Assembly (NCBI RefSeq): GCF_910592395.1 | Contig: NC_088312.1 | Span: forward strand, 22,265,292-22,329,291 | Direction of reading: 5' to 3' | Source: Lineus longissimus | Lineage: Eukaryota; Nemertea; Pilidiophora; Heteronemertea; Lineidae | DNA: 64,000 nucleotides | In this document: piece after piece, positions 1 to 11,570 of the stretch | Position numbering within the stretch: position 1 is the stretch's first letter | Layout of the letters: every line of letters begins with the position of its first letter | Program-made: the position numbers and the translations under genes | The notes under the pieces: model-generated | What the model saw: the letters and a program-made list of their open reading frames with translations, nothing else | Databases searched by the model: none | Told to the model about the DNA's origin: nothing

Positions 1-1421
1 TATTGTTCAGGTAAACTCACACAATAGATAAACGTCGTCGTAGGGCCTAAACGGGTCGTTGCGAAACCTCACTTATAACTGATGCTGGACCGATATCCTG
101 GTGACCCCTATACGCCCCTAGCGATCGGCACCAGGTCCGTAATAATGCGCCTGAACCAAAAATAGGACATGACGCAACAATACCTGGTAAAGGCTTAATA
201 GCCTCGATACGAACTATCCTATCAAAATAACAATGTTTTTGAGCACGAAGTTTATAAGATCTATTTCGAGTATCTCTACGCGTGTATAGAGATATGCCCA
301 TGTGTACAACACTGAAAAATGAGTAATTGTGGCGGCCAACCTGCCTCAGGTCTGGCCTAACATCAGTCACGTGACGGGCAAAGGTTAAGCCTAATGCTTC
401 ATGACTTGAGATTATCATGTACTTAAAGCTGTTGGCGGCACGGTGATAACATTTGGCGATGACCATCCGCCCACGCTCATGTCACTGATCCCGACCAATC
501 TACATTAATCGCGCCCTGATCTGTTAATCAGAAAAAGGATGACTTCTTAAATTGGTGTGCCCATCAAGCAAAGTATGTCATAATCCAACCGTCTCTATTG
601 CAGACTGATGGGTTATTAGTAATAGTAGTAGAGTCTTTCGCTGATTATAGCAATATGATCCAAGCTTGCTCACACTCTTTGCTAATTAGCCTCAGTGAGT
701 GAACGCTAACTGTTCTAATGCCATGAATAATAATAGCAAAAAGAGAGAAACAAGTTTAGTGAATCTTCCCTGTAGTTGCAGCCTTATACGCCTCCTCCAT
801 TATATCCAGGGTTCCTTGTTAGTTTCTTCAACCTCAACTACCCTCCTGGGAAGCCGTATATTTAATGTGAATTCGTGACATTTATCAAGAATCCTCAGAT
901 CTCGAAAGCAAGACAAAGACTCGAAGCAGTCTGTCATTTTGTTTGTCTTATGTCTTTTGATGTAGCATAGTATCAAAGGAAAGAAATATGACAACAACCC
1001 GTCATTCTGGGTTTCGTCCTCAACTTGTGGGACAACGCGGCGTGAGCAGCATGGCTTGGAGTTTCGGCTAAGCCCCTGAAACACCAACGCAAACTTCGAT
1101 TAGGCTGTGGAAAAATCCAAAAATTGTGTTTATAGGCTTTATGCAAACACTTCCGAACCCCCTACAAGAGACGAGTGATTCTTCGTCTCCCCGACTTTGA
1201 CACCCTACTACGAACATATCAATGGATCAGTCAGCGGTTCTTGGTGTCGCTACGTGGCCATGGGTTACGACCATTGAACGTGTTTGCAAATGCCAAGGAA
1301 CCACTATCTGACATCAATATCATTCCCTTTTCTGTTTGTTACAATCGGGTGCTAACACCACAGCCTTGACAGTACTGCCAAAAATGAAGATAAGGTGCTA
1401 AATAGTTCTAGTTGATTATAC

Positions 1422-1460
1422 CTTGGAGGAATTATACTTGACAAGTATAATTCCTCCAAG
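1422..1460. repeat. Perfect 39-bp palindrome (19-1-19)
   Basis: The left arm CTTGGAGGAATTATACTTG is followed by one A and then by its exact reverse complement. With a one-base loop this is more like a small palindromic insertion or replication-slippage product than a microRNA precursor, which would need a larger loop. No target-site duplication is evident. Confidence 0.85.
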
Positions 1461-4400
1461 ATTATACGCAGTCCTCTTCCTTACATGTACATGTAGTTTT
1501 TTAATTCCTGACAACAATTCTGGGGCAGAATAAATTGCTTTTATCGTGATGAGTAAGATGCTTACACGTTCAATGGGAGTAACGCACGCGGCGACACCAA
1601 GAACCGCCGTTTATAATTTGCAAAAGGATTCTGTCACGCAAGCCACAGGCAACTTCAAAAACCTCGAATGCGCTTAAACTTCGTGATGTGCTTACACGAC
1701 CCTTGTAATCCAATGCCGACCAGAAAAAAGGATCACTATACCATATTTGTATCCGGCCTTTATGTCACAGTTCGTCAATCGATAGCTAACGCTGTTTTCT
1801 AGCGATGATAGGAATAAACTATGAGTTCTCTCGCCCTTTCAAGTGGAGACGCACCTTTCATTTCCCACACCTATCGATTGTACTCCCGAGTCAGATGACT
1901 CGGTACTGGTCAAAAAAGTCGCGCGAAATTAAACCAAAAGGGACATAGAGGGCGTAAGAAATGTTGCTTTTATACGAAAATGGCGTCCAGCTTCTTTCTG
2001 TTCAAGAGTTACCCAGCCGTTTTCTCGACAGAAGGTAGCCCTCCAGTAACGCTCGTTAAGATTAAACGCACTTACGTCCATGCGAGTTTGGGGTGATCCG
2101 GCTTAGAATGGAACGATACTAAAAACTATAAAAACGGAGCGAAGGATTAATGTACCAAAAGCCAGTCCCTGCCACAGGTCAATTTCGATAGTCGTCGCAG
2201 TTGCCCCTTCAGGGCTTAAGTGACAGCAAGGCATTTCTTCAACTTATGACCTCATCAGAAAGCAACTCTGCATGGGTCGACATTGACCGGCGATGTGGGC
2301 TATGAACACTCTGTGAGAATCCGGATCGAACTACGTGACGTGGTCAGTGCGTCATCATCAAACGTCGCTGTCACTCACAAGTGGTCAAAGCCCTGGCACA
2401 ATTAGAATGCCGACGAGCTGTTTGCAAGTGGCACACACCTCTATCAGTTTCGTCTCCGTGTCATCAACTAGCCATATTTATCTTCTAGATTTCGCATACC
2501 CTGAAATTCGTTCTTGGTCACAAATGTTTGATTCATTAACTCCAAAATATCACCTACTGTAGTCGTTGGCGCATTTCTAATAAAACGCAGAATTCGTCTC
2601 TTCTGATCGGGCAATGTGACCGGAAGTCACCCGTAGTCCTTGAATTCGAAAATGTTGGTCCTTTCTTACTCAGTTGAGGGACTAACATTTGTTTACGATG
2701 TGTGGTGTACAGTGGTGCACATCTTTGATTATCATCTCTGGTTTTGAGGGAAGTCTGGCCTGAGCCCACTTCATTCCATCGAAAGAGGAGTGAAAGGAGG
2801 CGGAGAAGAAGAAGAAGAACCAAGTGAAACTGACAGCAATATGAAAGTGCCTGCCAGATATTCGTGTATACATGTCGCCCTACTTTGAATTCAAGTCCGA
2901 GAGAGTGGTCGGTAGCCCCTCCGGTGAAGGGCTACTCCTTTGACGGGTCAAGCATGATACGTAGCTCTGGTCTCGGGTTGCCCAGCTGCTTTTAAGTGCT
3001 CTTGCTGGATAATAACCGTAATAGCTTAGGACAACTGGGGCTGTTTGTTTCATCAGTGCGATGTTTGCATTGAGAATAAAAGCAGGCCGGGATTGTGTTG
3101 ATTGAATGAGTGAGTGGCATTAGTTAGATTTTCCAACACCTATGGTCCACATAAAGGTCGACAAGGAGTTGTGTTGACGGAGGACATAGATACGTGTTTC
3201 TGGAAAATGACTTTTCTGTTAAGTTGGGCCTTGGCTACGCTGTATTTGGGATTCAAACAGAGCGCAGTGCCACACATGGTGATCCCGTAAGGATCCTAAA
3301 TGTGAATGCAAATTCTTTTAACACTGAAAAGACGTCTCATGATCTGGAGAATTCTGACGGTGTGCCATTTGAGGTGGCAACGCCTCGAAGTCAAGACCGA
3401 CACGAGCAATGTTATTAAGACGCGTGATGGCTGGTTTGAACTTGGTGAAAAAGGGGATTGAGCAGAATATTCTGTCAAATGACGCGAAGTATCTTCGGCG
3501 CTTAGTATTCTGGCGTCATGCATGAGTATGAATATTCCCTATGTACATAATTTCAAATTCCCATATGGTTCCTATGCAAATAAGCTCCCATCATTCATAT
3601 AAACCTTTGATCACACTTAATAGAAGCCCTTGAACCCGAAGGTCTCTTCAGATCAATCCAGTAACCGGTCAAAGTCGAATGTAGTAAAGCTTCTTGCAGT
3701 TTGCAACCGGTGAATGTCATAGATGGCTTCTTTGGTTGGAACTTTTCATCAAAGTCTGGCGAATCGGTAATGGTATCACGCGCGGGTTGCTTTCCTCGCT
3801 TGAAGCTCCTTGCTAGCGTCATTTGCAACAGCAGTGACGTCATAAAATTTCTGCCTTGCCAAAGAAAACTGGCCAACGCACTTTTAACGTCCAAGAACAA
3901 AGGTGAATCAATAAGGTGACCGGATAATTCATTTTACCATGTTTTATGACATTTTTATGGTCATCCACAATGATACCTATAAAATGTAAGCAGAGAGAAT
4001 GAAAAACTTGATCTCCTTCTTTTTCTCCTTCTTCAGCGATCAGATACTCAATCGCTTTCATCCTCAGGTCGTGCGCCGCGACAAAATCGACTATTTTGTT
4101 TTTTGAGGTCCTGTGCTTCAAATTCATCCTCCTTAACAACGGACAAGCGTCAACTTAAGAATTTCAGTTTGGCACACTTTTTTTTTGTTGAAATATTCCG
4201 TCAGACGACTTCCTTGTGTTTAAGATCTGTCAACTCGCTGATTACGCAAATTAACTCTGGGGCGTTAATCAAAGGAAAGGAATATCACAAACGCAGTGTG
4301 TGAAGGTTCAATGTTGTCCGCGGCAACTATCTACATATCTCAGGGGTTGATCCTCAATGAACTATCTATTGCTTGATGGTAATTGCGGTGCAAAGGGCGA

Positions 4401-5231
4401 ATTTGTAGATTTTGTTTTTGGTTGCAAAATGTATTGCAAATGCCTGATGATTTGGCAACAGACATCTGACCTTAACTGGACAAAGGCCTATGTCGGCTAT
4501 AGGACCAATGTCCTGGCGAAAAAGGACAGTTTACGAAAACCGTACTTTTTCCCGCCCCCGTGGGAGACACCATATCACCGCCCCAAAGCCTTGGCCTGAA
4601 ACTCAATCTTACATTTACCCACCTGACATTTTCAGACGGGACACTGACATATATCGGTTTCAGTATATTTCGCGCCATGATTTCCTATTCCTAGAAAACG
4701 GAAGTTGCTGGCATTAGGGTCCTTTTCGGGAACATGCTGCTCTGCTCAATCGCACTATTCAGTGAAGGCCTGTCTGATCTCACTGTCGTTGCCACCGCGG
4801 CAAAATTACGTCCGGCCCCAGCGGGTATCCGCACCCGCAAGTATATTTAATTTTCAATCGCTAAACTTAATTTTGACGCGACTATCCTGGCCGCAGGAGA
4901 AAACGCGCTCTGGCATGAGGCCTTCAGATTCAACTACGGGTTTGAAAATACTAATAATTGACTGTACGAGCCGAACGTTTTGCCGGGAAAGGAAATTAAA
5001 AGTGCTTTCGTTGAATCATGCCTTGAGGCTTGAGTCGATTATATCTTCTGAAGGTTGTAATCAAACCACGTACATCGTCTAAAGTACAATGTAGAAACAT
5101 ATCGTCATCGATGACGCTAATGAGTAGCTATTTTATCTATGATAAACGTTCCTCTGAATTTAAAGAGCAAATAATCAGATTTATGAAAGTGGTTATTCCT
5201 GTATTTTATGACTGCCTCCATTTTCCGACAT

Positions 5232-5299
5232 TCTTGATTTAGTGGTAAGGTATCTGCCTTATAATCGAAAGGTCTGTGGTTCAATCCCCGGGGTAACGC
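5232..5299 (+). repeat. tRNA-like sequence, probably a SINE head
   Basis: A TAGTGGTAAGG D-arm (A-box-like) is followed about 30 bases later by GGTTCAATCCCCGG (B-box and T-arm). The acceptor stem does not close cleanly, so a SINE or tRNA pseudogene is more likely than a working tRNA. No anticodon is assigned. Confidence 0.45.
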
Positions 5300-6315
5300 A
5301 AAAATCCGCAATTTGCTTATGAAACACAATCTGCGAAAAAACAAGGGTCTATTCCCCGCCGGTGTTGACCTTTTAGGGGACACTTGATCCCGACCGAGCG
5401 GCCGGTCAACCCGCAGTCGTCAAGTATACATTTCATTCACGCGCTTGTTTTTTACCTTGCGCTGTTTTCATCTAACGAACATTTGAAGCCGGACAACAGG
5501 TCCCTTGGGGTGATATTCCATATATAATGACCACCATCCGGACGGTGGAAATGTCACGGGGTTACTTGAGCCTGCTGGGAAGCCAAAACAATGTCGTGGT
5601 GACGACGCGGTTCGGCCACTGGTGGAAATGAAGACCGGAAAGGTCCGACTTGATGTTGGGGCTGACCTGTTGTTCAAAGTATCAGGTCAAAAATGCCAAC
5701 ATGTTTTTGTATCTGCCTCTTTTTCCATCCGAAAGGTGAATTGGCGAGAAACCCTGACAAAACTCTTTTTCTCTATTATTTATTGCTGGCATAGGCCCCC
5801 CATCAAAGTGGCAACCACGCAAAGAACAAATTCTACCATTAGAAACTCATGAATGGACATCGAGACGAAGCGAAAACGCGTCAAATCGCATTCAGTGTAC
5901 TCTGACCGCGTTCAGTGGAAACCTCTTCTTTCACTGACCGCATGCGTTGTCGGAATCGCCTTCAGTGTGGACCTTATCAATACTTCTCTTCAAAGTCGTC
6001 AGAATTGAGATGGCCGAGTCATTGACACCACGAGTCTGTTTCATGAATATAAAGTGGTCGATAGGACGATTCCTTGACCTCGTGAAATACAGACTTTGTG
6101 GTCCTGCTTATCCATTCATGAGATTCCCAATGAATATGGGCCGGTTAGCTTTACTCTGGGGATGGTGTGGGCGTGGGGATCTGATTTTTATATTCTATTT
6201 CAAAGGATTGAAGCAGCCTATGGCCACATGCAGGAGGCTGAAGGCAGTCACACACTACAGCAATTTGATACCGTAACAGACAGCTTTCAGTGATATTTCT
6301 TTGTTCATTCTTGAT

Positions 6316-8246
6316 ATGTTTTCCGTTTGGTTCTCTTTTAGGCGGCATGAGTACCACTTAATAGTTCTGGTCTTCCTGATCAGCCATTTCATCTGCCCCA
6401 CCGTCCAGTACCGTGGCTGTGGGCCCCACCTGGCTAACGCCGTGGAGCTAGTCTGCGAGATGCGACCGGGAGTCAACAACGAAGACCCTGAAGACCAAAC
6501 AGACGATGCCACACAACTGGTCTCGCTGCTGACGGAACAGAGTAGAAACAAGAAGAGTAAGTGGTCCATCTTGATTAGCTAATAAGAAGCAATTAGAGAG
6601 CTCGTGTCATTGTTTTAATGGCATGAAGCCATCTAACACTTAAGACGACAAAATGCCACTGACCCTTACTCAGTGTTTGCTTCTTTTCACGTATATATTA
6701 GTATTTTAGAAACACAGTCTCGCATACGTTACCTCCGTCTGCTCGTAGCTTCAGGGACGCCTTTTTGGGGTGGAGTCGATCCACGAACTTCGCTCCTTAT
6801 TAGGGAGGTTTCGACGTCTAATCCCAATTGGCTGCAACTGCTCAATGCATAAGGGATAACTAAGGGCAATTATAGTTTATACGCACACTTATACATATAA
6901 ATGCGACACCCATGACGGCAAACAGCTGATTAATGTTACATTATATAAAGACGTACGATATATACTCAACAGCCAATTAGATTTTGTATGATCGTAGAAT
7001 GGAAAAATATATCAACAAAGCTTTCATTAAACTTACCATGTTGGTTATTTCCTGTATCCAAATTTGTCGCGTTGTATATATCAACAAATACGGATTGCCA
7101 AGAGAGTCGGGGATCCACGATGGCTCAGCTGGTAGAGCAGTGGACCGGCAATCGGAAGACCTGTGGTTCGAATCCCAGTCAAGACAACTTGATTTGTCTG
7201 TACTAATTCTATTCTATATCAAAACGAATTCTTTATTCATTTGATATCATCTGAAAAGGAAGTTATCAAAACGGCAGCAAAGTTTTGCATTTTAATCTTG
7301 CCTGAAGGAAATGATTGATAGATTCTAAAAGACCGCGGTTGCCATGACTTCCATGTAGCACTGTTTACTTTAACTTTTTTCTGGAAAGATTTCCTATCTA
7401 CTGGTCATGGCGAGGGTGGCGGAAATATTTTACTTGTCAGTTTGTTTGAGCCACCCTGTGTAGTTGGCAGATATCATATCCAGTCTTTTTAATGGCACCC
7501 CACTTAAAATACGCTTTCTTGTTATTCCAGGCTCCCCTTTTGTTTCTAAACGTACAGCAAATGGCTTTTTGCGGGTACGATCCCGTCGGGGTATTGTGGA
7601 CGAGTGTTGCAACCGTGATTGTCACATTGAGGAGCTTGAGGAATACTGTCCGCCGGTAGTTGGTAAAATACCACGCGGGATCGAAGACGAGCAGCAGCAA
7701 GTAACGGCGAAGGAGGAAGAACCAATGGTCGAAGAGAGTGCAACAATCAATGGGAACGAGGCGTCCTTGAGGGACCAAGAAACAAACGGGAACGTTATAC
7801 CGGAAACGGAAACGGACAGAGTAGTGGCATCCAACATGGCGCTTGATATCAACGCAAACGAGGCTCCCTCTGCCGACCCAGTTCAAAATGAGATATCGGA
7901 AACCTATCTGGGAGTTGGCCTTATTCCAACAGCTGAGCCTGTTCAGAAAGAAACCCTCTCAGTTGAGGAGGAGCTCAAGGAGACCGCCTTAGGCCAGGCT
8001 CGTCAAAATATCGATCCAACTGTGAAATCCGTTCTTCCCCAGCAAATTATGAAGAATGTAAAACAGGTGGCGCCGTATATAGGACAATATAAGCCGGATG
8101 CGCACGCGGGTTCCGCTGCCCCAAGTGATGCTACCCAAGCCTATAAAATCCAAACGGTGCGAGTACCACCAATACCGAAAGTAGGGTCATCAAGAAGGCC
8201 TTTTCCACACAAGGTGCTTGAAAGTATTAATAGATGGAGGGGTTGA
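6316..8246 (+). CDS. Insulin/IGF-like peptide precursor, two exons, with long C-terminal extension
   Basis: Exons 6316-6556 and 7531-8246 splice in phase 1 (donor A|GTAAGT, acceptor TTATTCCAG) to give 318 residues. After a hydrophobic signal (LIVLVFLISHFIC) comes a B chain with CGPHLANAVELVC, that is Cys-x11-Cys as in insulin. A connecting segment with KR and RSRR cleavage sites follows. The A chain GIVDECCNRDCHIEELEEYC has the CC-x3-C-x8-C spacing. That gives the classic six cysteines with no extra pair. About 175 acidic, Pro/Thr/Glu-rich residues follow the A chain, far longer than a plain insulin and reminiscent of an IGF E-domain. It is secreted and presumably binds an insulin-type receptor. 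The start is uncertain: ATG 6316 lies in frame just before a good acceptor (TTCTCTTTTAG, ending at 6341), so the true first codons may come from an unseen upstream exon. Confidence 0.9.
7118..7183 (+). repeat. tRNA-like sequence inside the insulin-like gene intron
   Basis: GGCTCAGCTGGTAGAGCAG (A-box, D-arm) is followed by CTGTGGTTCGAATCCCAG (B-box, T-arm). The acceptor stem is poor, so it is read as a tRNA-derived SINE or pseudogene. It sits in sense orientation in the only intron of the precursor gene. Confidence 0.5.
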
Positions 8247-9048
8247 ATGATATATAGGTAGTTTTCAATTTAAAAGCTTGTAGTTCATTTTGAGTTGCTT
8301 TGTTCTGGAAAAGAATTCCTGACTTCACGTAAAGTTATGCTGACAAATTATGGCTGGAAAGGAATGGCGCATTTCCACATGACGGACTGCCTGCAACTCA
8401 GTGCCCTGTTGATTTGGCGGACTTTGTGGAATTCGATGGATATTCCAAAATACCGTAAGAACATAAACTACGATAAAATATCTCCACTAGCTTGACATCA
8501 GAATCTTTCTGTCTTGATAGGAACAGCTGATGCCTTCACTACTCATCTTCTTGCGGGTCGATAGCGCGTTTTGGTATAGAGTATTGCGTCCAAAGTATAA
8601 CTCATGTAACTCATTTATCATGTCCGACATCTGATGGCAGTGAACTACACTGAATTCCGCCATGTCCGCCTATTCGACGCGCTGGGTAAATTGGAAAATG
8701 TGCTGGCTGTCAGATTGAATCTCGTTTTGATGCAGGGCCGAAACAACGTAGATAACAGCCGGATATCTGTTTTTCTTTGTTTTTTAGGCTTATGTTACGT
8801 TTTATCAATTCGGGTCCAGGCATCCACCCTAGCGTCATCCGCCCTATACCACATCGAATTGACGGAATGGAATGAACGGAATGTGACAAAATCGTGCTCG
8901 GACATCGCCGAAGGGTTTTCAATTGGGTTGAAATGTGTAACGGTAGAAAACGCCGGACCGCCTCTAATTTCTAACAACAGTGTTCTGTTTGGAGTGCACC
9001 TCTGAGGTTCATCGGAAAATATGCACAAAAATGCATATACCAACACAT

Positions 9049-9095
9049 ACAGTAGAACCTCTCTATCAAGTACAACCTCGGGGTTGACAAGTGTG
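9049..9095 (+). repeat. Partial copy of the CAGTAGAACCTCTCTATCAAG repeat
   Basis: The terminal motif AGTAGAACCTCTCTATCAAG matches the left end of the fuller copy at 13.33 kb. The right end is missing or decayed. Confidence 0.6.
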
Positions 9096-9222
9096 CTATT
9101 TTGACATAGGCGTCGTTAATATCGCCTGCAGACCGAGCCCGAGTCATTCGAATCCTTTGAATCCGTTGAATCCTCTGTTTCGATGTTGCACTCAAGCATA
9201 GCTGCTATTGCTGGATGTGTGT

Positions 9223-9346
9223 TAGCCTGGTACCACTGGCCATCGTCAGACGACGCTGTATTGACGGGACGGACGGAGGCGGAACCTGGCCTCCGTCCGT
9301 CCCGTCAATACAGCGTCGTCTGACGGTGGCCAGTGGTACCAGGCTA
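9223..9346. mobile_element. Hairpin MITE with 9-bp target-site duplication
   Basis: Near-perfect inverted arms of about 57 bp start TAGCCTGGTACCACTGG and end with the reverse complement around a loop of about 10 bases. The arms differ at only one or two positions. The element is flanked on both sides by the direct repeat GATGTGTGT (9214-9222 and 9347-9355). A nine-base duplication is typical of Mutator-like elements, so this is a non-autonomous candidate for that group. The near identity of the arms suggests a recent insertion. Confidence 0.85.
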
Positions 9347-10084
9347 GATGTGTGTAGGCTATCCAAACAAAAATAACCGCGTGATGATTACTTTCTTGTC
9401 ATTCCGTGATCAAAGAGTGGGGACTTTTTAAATTGTACAATTGTCCTCAGCTCTCTTTGATTTTCTTCCTCATCAATCATGTTGCTGATGTGAATGTTGA
9501 TTAGCGAACTTGTACGGCACGATGCTTCGTCGGAATAAATGTGGTGTCCCTTTGTTTTCATTTTCATTTTGTCGTTTAATATTCACTTTTTTACACAACC
9601 CGTGATTACAGAAGATAGGTGATTAAAATTCTTAAAATACAATATTAGCGAGTACGACAAGGTATCCACTATGATAAAATGATAAAGTAGGCCTACACAG
9701 GACGAGATGGTTTAGAATTGCCCTTCTTTACACTTTCAGCGTCAGGAATTAGGTCAGAATCGCTTCTATAAAGTGTAAGAGTACATGGATGAACACATTC
9801 GTGACGAGTATATCATGATGATTACTGATGATGGTCCCGAGTCCCTTAAAGACTAAACTTCTGAAGGGGAATTATTCCTGTTGCACCAAATTAAATCACT
9901 CTAATATACCCCCACCGAGCCTCCATGCAATGTTACCGAAAGACGTTATACGTAGGCAAGGATAACCTATATATTGGGTCTTCGCCGTTAATACATGGGA
10001 ATGAATTGAGCTCTAAGATTATCAAGTACAGAACATTCAAAAAGAAAGTGGAACTCGTCTCCTCGACAAGGGCGCCATCTCGTG

Positions 10085-10560
10085 TGTAGGTCTCGTTAGG
10101 GAGTTTCTCCCGAATGTACGCGATGATGAAGGACGTAACATCTATTTTAAAATGCGTTTCCAAAGTGATTGCATGAGAACAACCCATTTGTGTCGCATAT
10201 CACTGGAAACGCCCGATTCCCCTGATTCTGCAGGATGTTAAATTGGGCATTTTATTTCTTTGAATAAATCATAAGCGTCGCATTTGCTCCTAGCTCTGTT
10301 CACCATCCCAAATGGCATTATTGCCAATTGGGCCGGACAATCACGGAAAACCCCAAATATTATACATTTCTTCCTGGATAATTCTTACAGTGACCATTCT
10401 CCCATGAAGGACAGTTGCTAACGCTACTCAAAAATAAAAAAAATCGAGGGTCAACCATTGAACTTTTGAGATATGTTGAATTGCACAAATCAGCGAAAAA
10501 CGCACCAACTGGCACTGGACGGCATTTCAACACGGGGCCGACGCACATTCCAAGTTTAGT
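10085..10560. repeat. Diverged interspersed repeat
   Basis: The 10085-10215 part recurs in inverted orientation at about 51615-51770, sharing GGAAACGC and CATTTTAAAATAGATGTTACG-type blocks. The 10330-10560 part resembles 53985-54240 in the same orientation, sharing GACAATCACGG, CAACTGGCACTG and CCGACGCACAT. No coding capacity is seen. Confidence 0.55.
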
Positions 10561-11570
10561 GTACACATACGTCGGCAACAACGGTAAATGCGTAGTTTCT
10601 TGTTAGCCGCCTATTAAGTAACGCTCTAGATTTCAGAAACTCCATAAAACATGTCTTTGCCAAAACAACTGCTAAATCAACACTGGCATACTGTGCGAAT
10701 CAAGAAATCAATGATTTTTTTAGAAACTAAGGTTACTACCGCGCATGAATACAAAAAACCTCCCTAATGAGACTGAATTTGGTGAGCGCTATCAGCAGTA
10801 CCAAACATGGACGACTCAAACTGTGAAAACGGTGGCGATTTTCACCAGAATAAGCTGGGGAAACTCGACCGATTGCGAGTATATTGGTTCTCAATAGACA
10901 GAAGGTATACTCAGAGAGATTCAAGATACAGAAAGCTTATCAAATAATGACGAAAACCATCTCTGCTCGGTAGGAATGGTGTTGCATGCTGGTGTTGTGA
11001 AAATCTCAATGAATGTCGTGGCGCAGCCAGGCCAGTACTGCAGTAGGGGTGGTAGTGTAGCATGGGCGGTGGGGGGGGGGGGGGGCAGCTCTGCTGATCT
11101 TGAGTGATCGGTGGGTTCTGCGCACGATTGAATCTGCCGTCCATTTTGTATACAACGACTGTCATCATACGTAATCATACAAAATCTTGTGTAACAGATT
11201 TGAATACAGACTACAGTACAGAGTGGGTGTGGCTAAAATTTTGTTACTTTAATTTATTTTTACAAACCATCTGTAATCGCACTCACAGCTCCATACAGGC
11301 GAATTGCCGAATGCAAATAGTTCAACCCAGGCCTCCGAGACAAAGACAAGGTAGTTCAGATCAGCATTGGACTGGTTACTACGAGAATATTTGAGAATGC
11401 ACAAAGGCAATTTTGGAGGGCAAATGACTGCCAGTCCAGTGCCATGCCCCATGGCTGTGGTGAACGAATTTGATTCGAGCTCCGCCTCCTGCTTTTGAAC
11501 AACGCCCAGTACACATTGTCCAAAGCAAAATTATTTTGCATAAACAGTCATGTTTGCTATCTGCTTGCAG

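Larger units (their letters stand above)
1..6315. other. Gene-poor 5' stretch, no recognised gene
   Basis: I read all six frames and found no recognisable domain. The longest ATG-started frame (139 codons, minus strand, 47-466) has no family resemblance and no splice context I can defend. The stretch holds a 39-bp palindrome near 1.4 kb and a tRNA-like repeat near 5.25 kb, both listed separately. A 5' untranslated or signal-coding exon of the insulin-like gene could lie here, but I could not identify one. Confidence 0.5.
8247..11570. other. Intergenic stretch between insulin-like gene and transporter gene
   Basis: No coding exon is recognised. It contains a partial copy of the CCTCTCTATCAAG repeat, a hairpin element with a 9-bp target duplication, an old interspersed repeat around 10-10.6 kb, and a G-run of about 17 bases near 11.07 kb. 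The missing first exon or exons of the downstream transporter should lie here but could not be placed. Confidence 0.5.

Noticed and set aside
47-466. 139-codon minus-strand frame starting with ATG
   Set aside because: No recognisable domain, no splice signals that extend it, and unremarkable composition.
5232-7183. Functional tRNA genes at 5.2 and 7.1 kb
   Set aside because: A- and B-boxes are present but the acceptor stems do not pair; SINE or pseudogene is the safer reading.
7437-7886. 149-codon minus-strand frame
   Set aside because: Antisense shadow of the insulin-like precursor exon.
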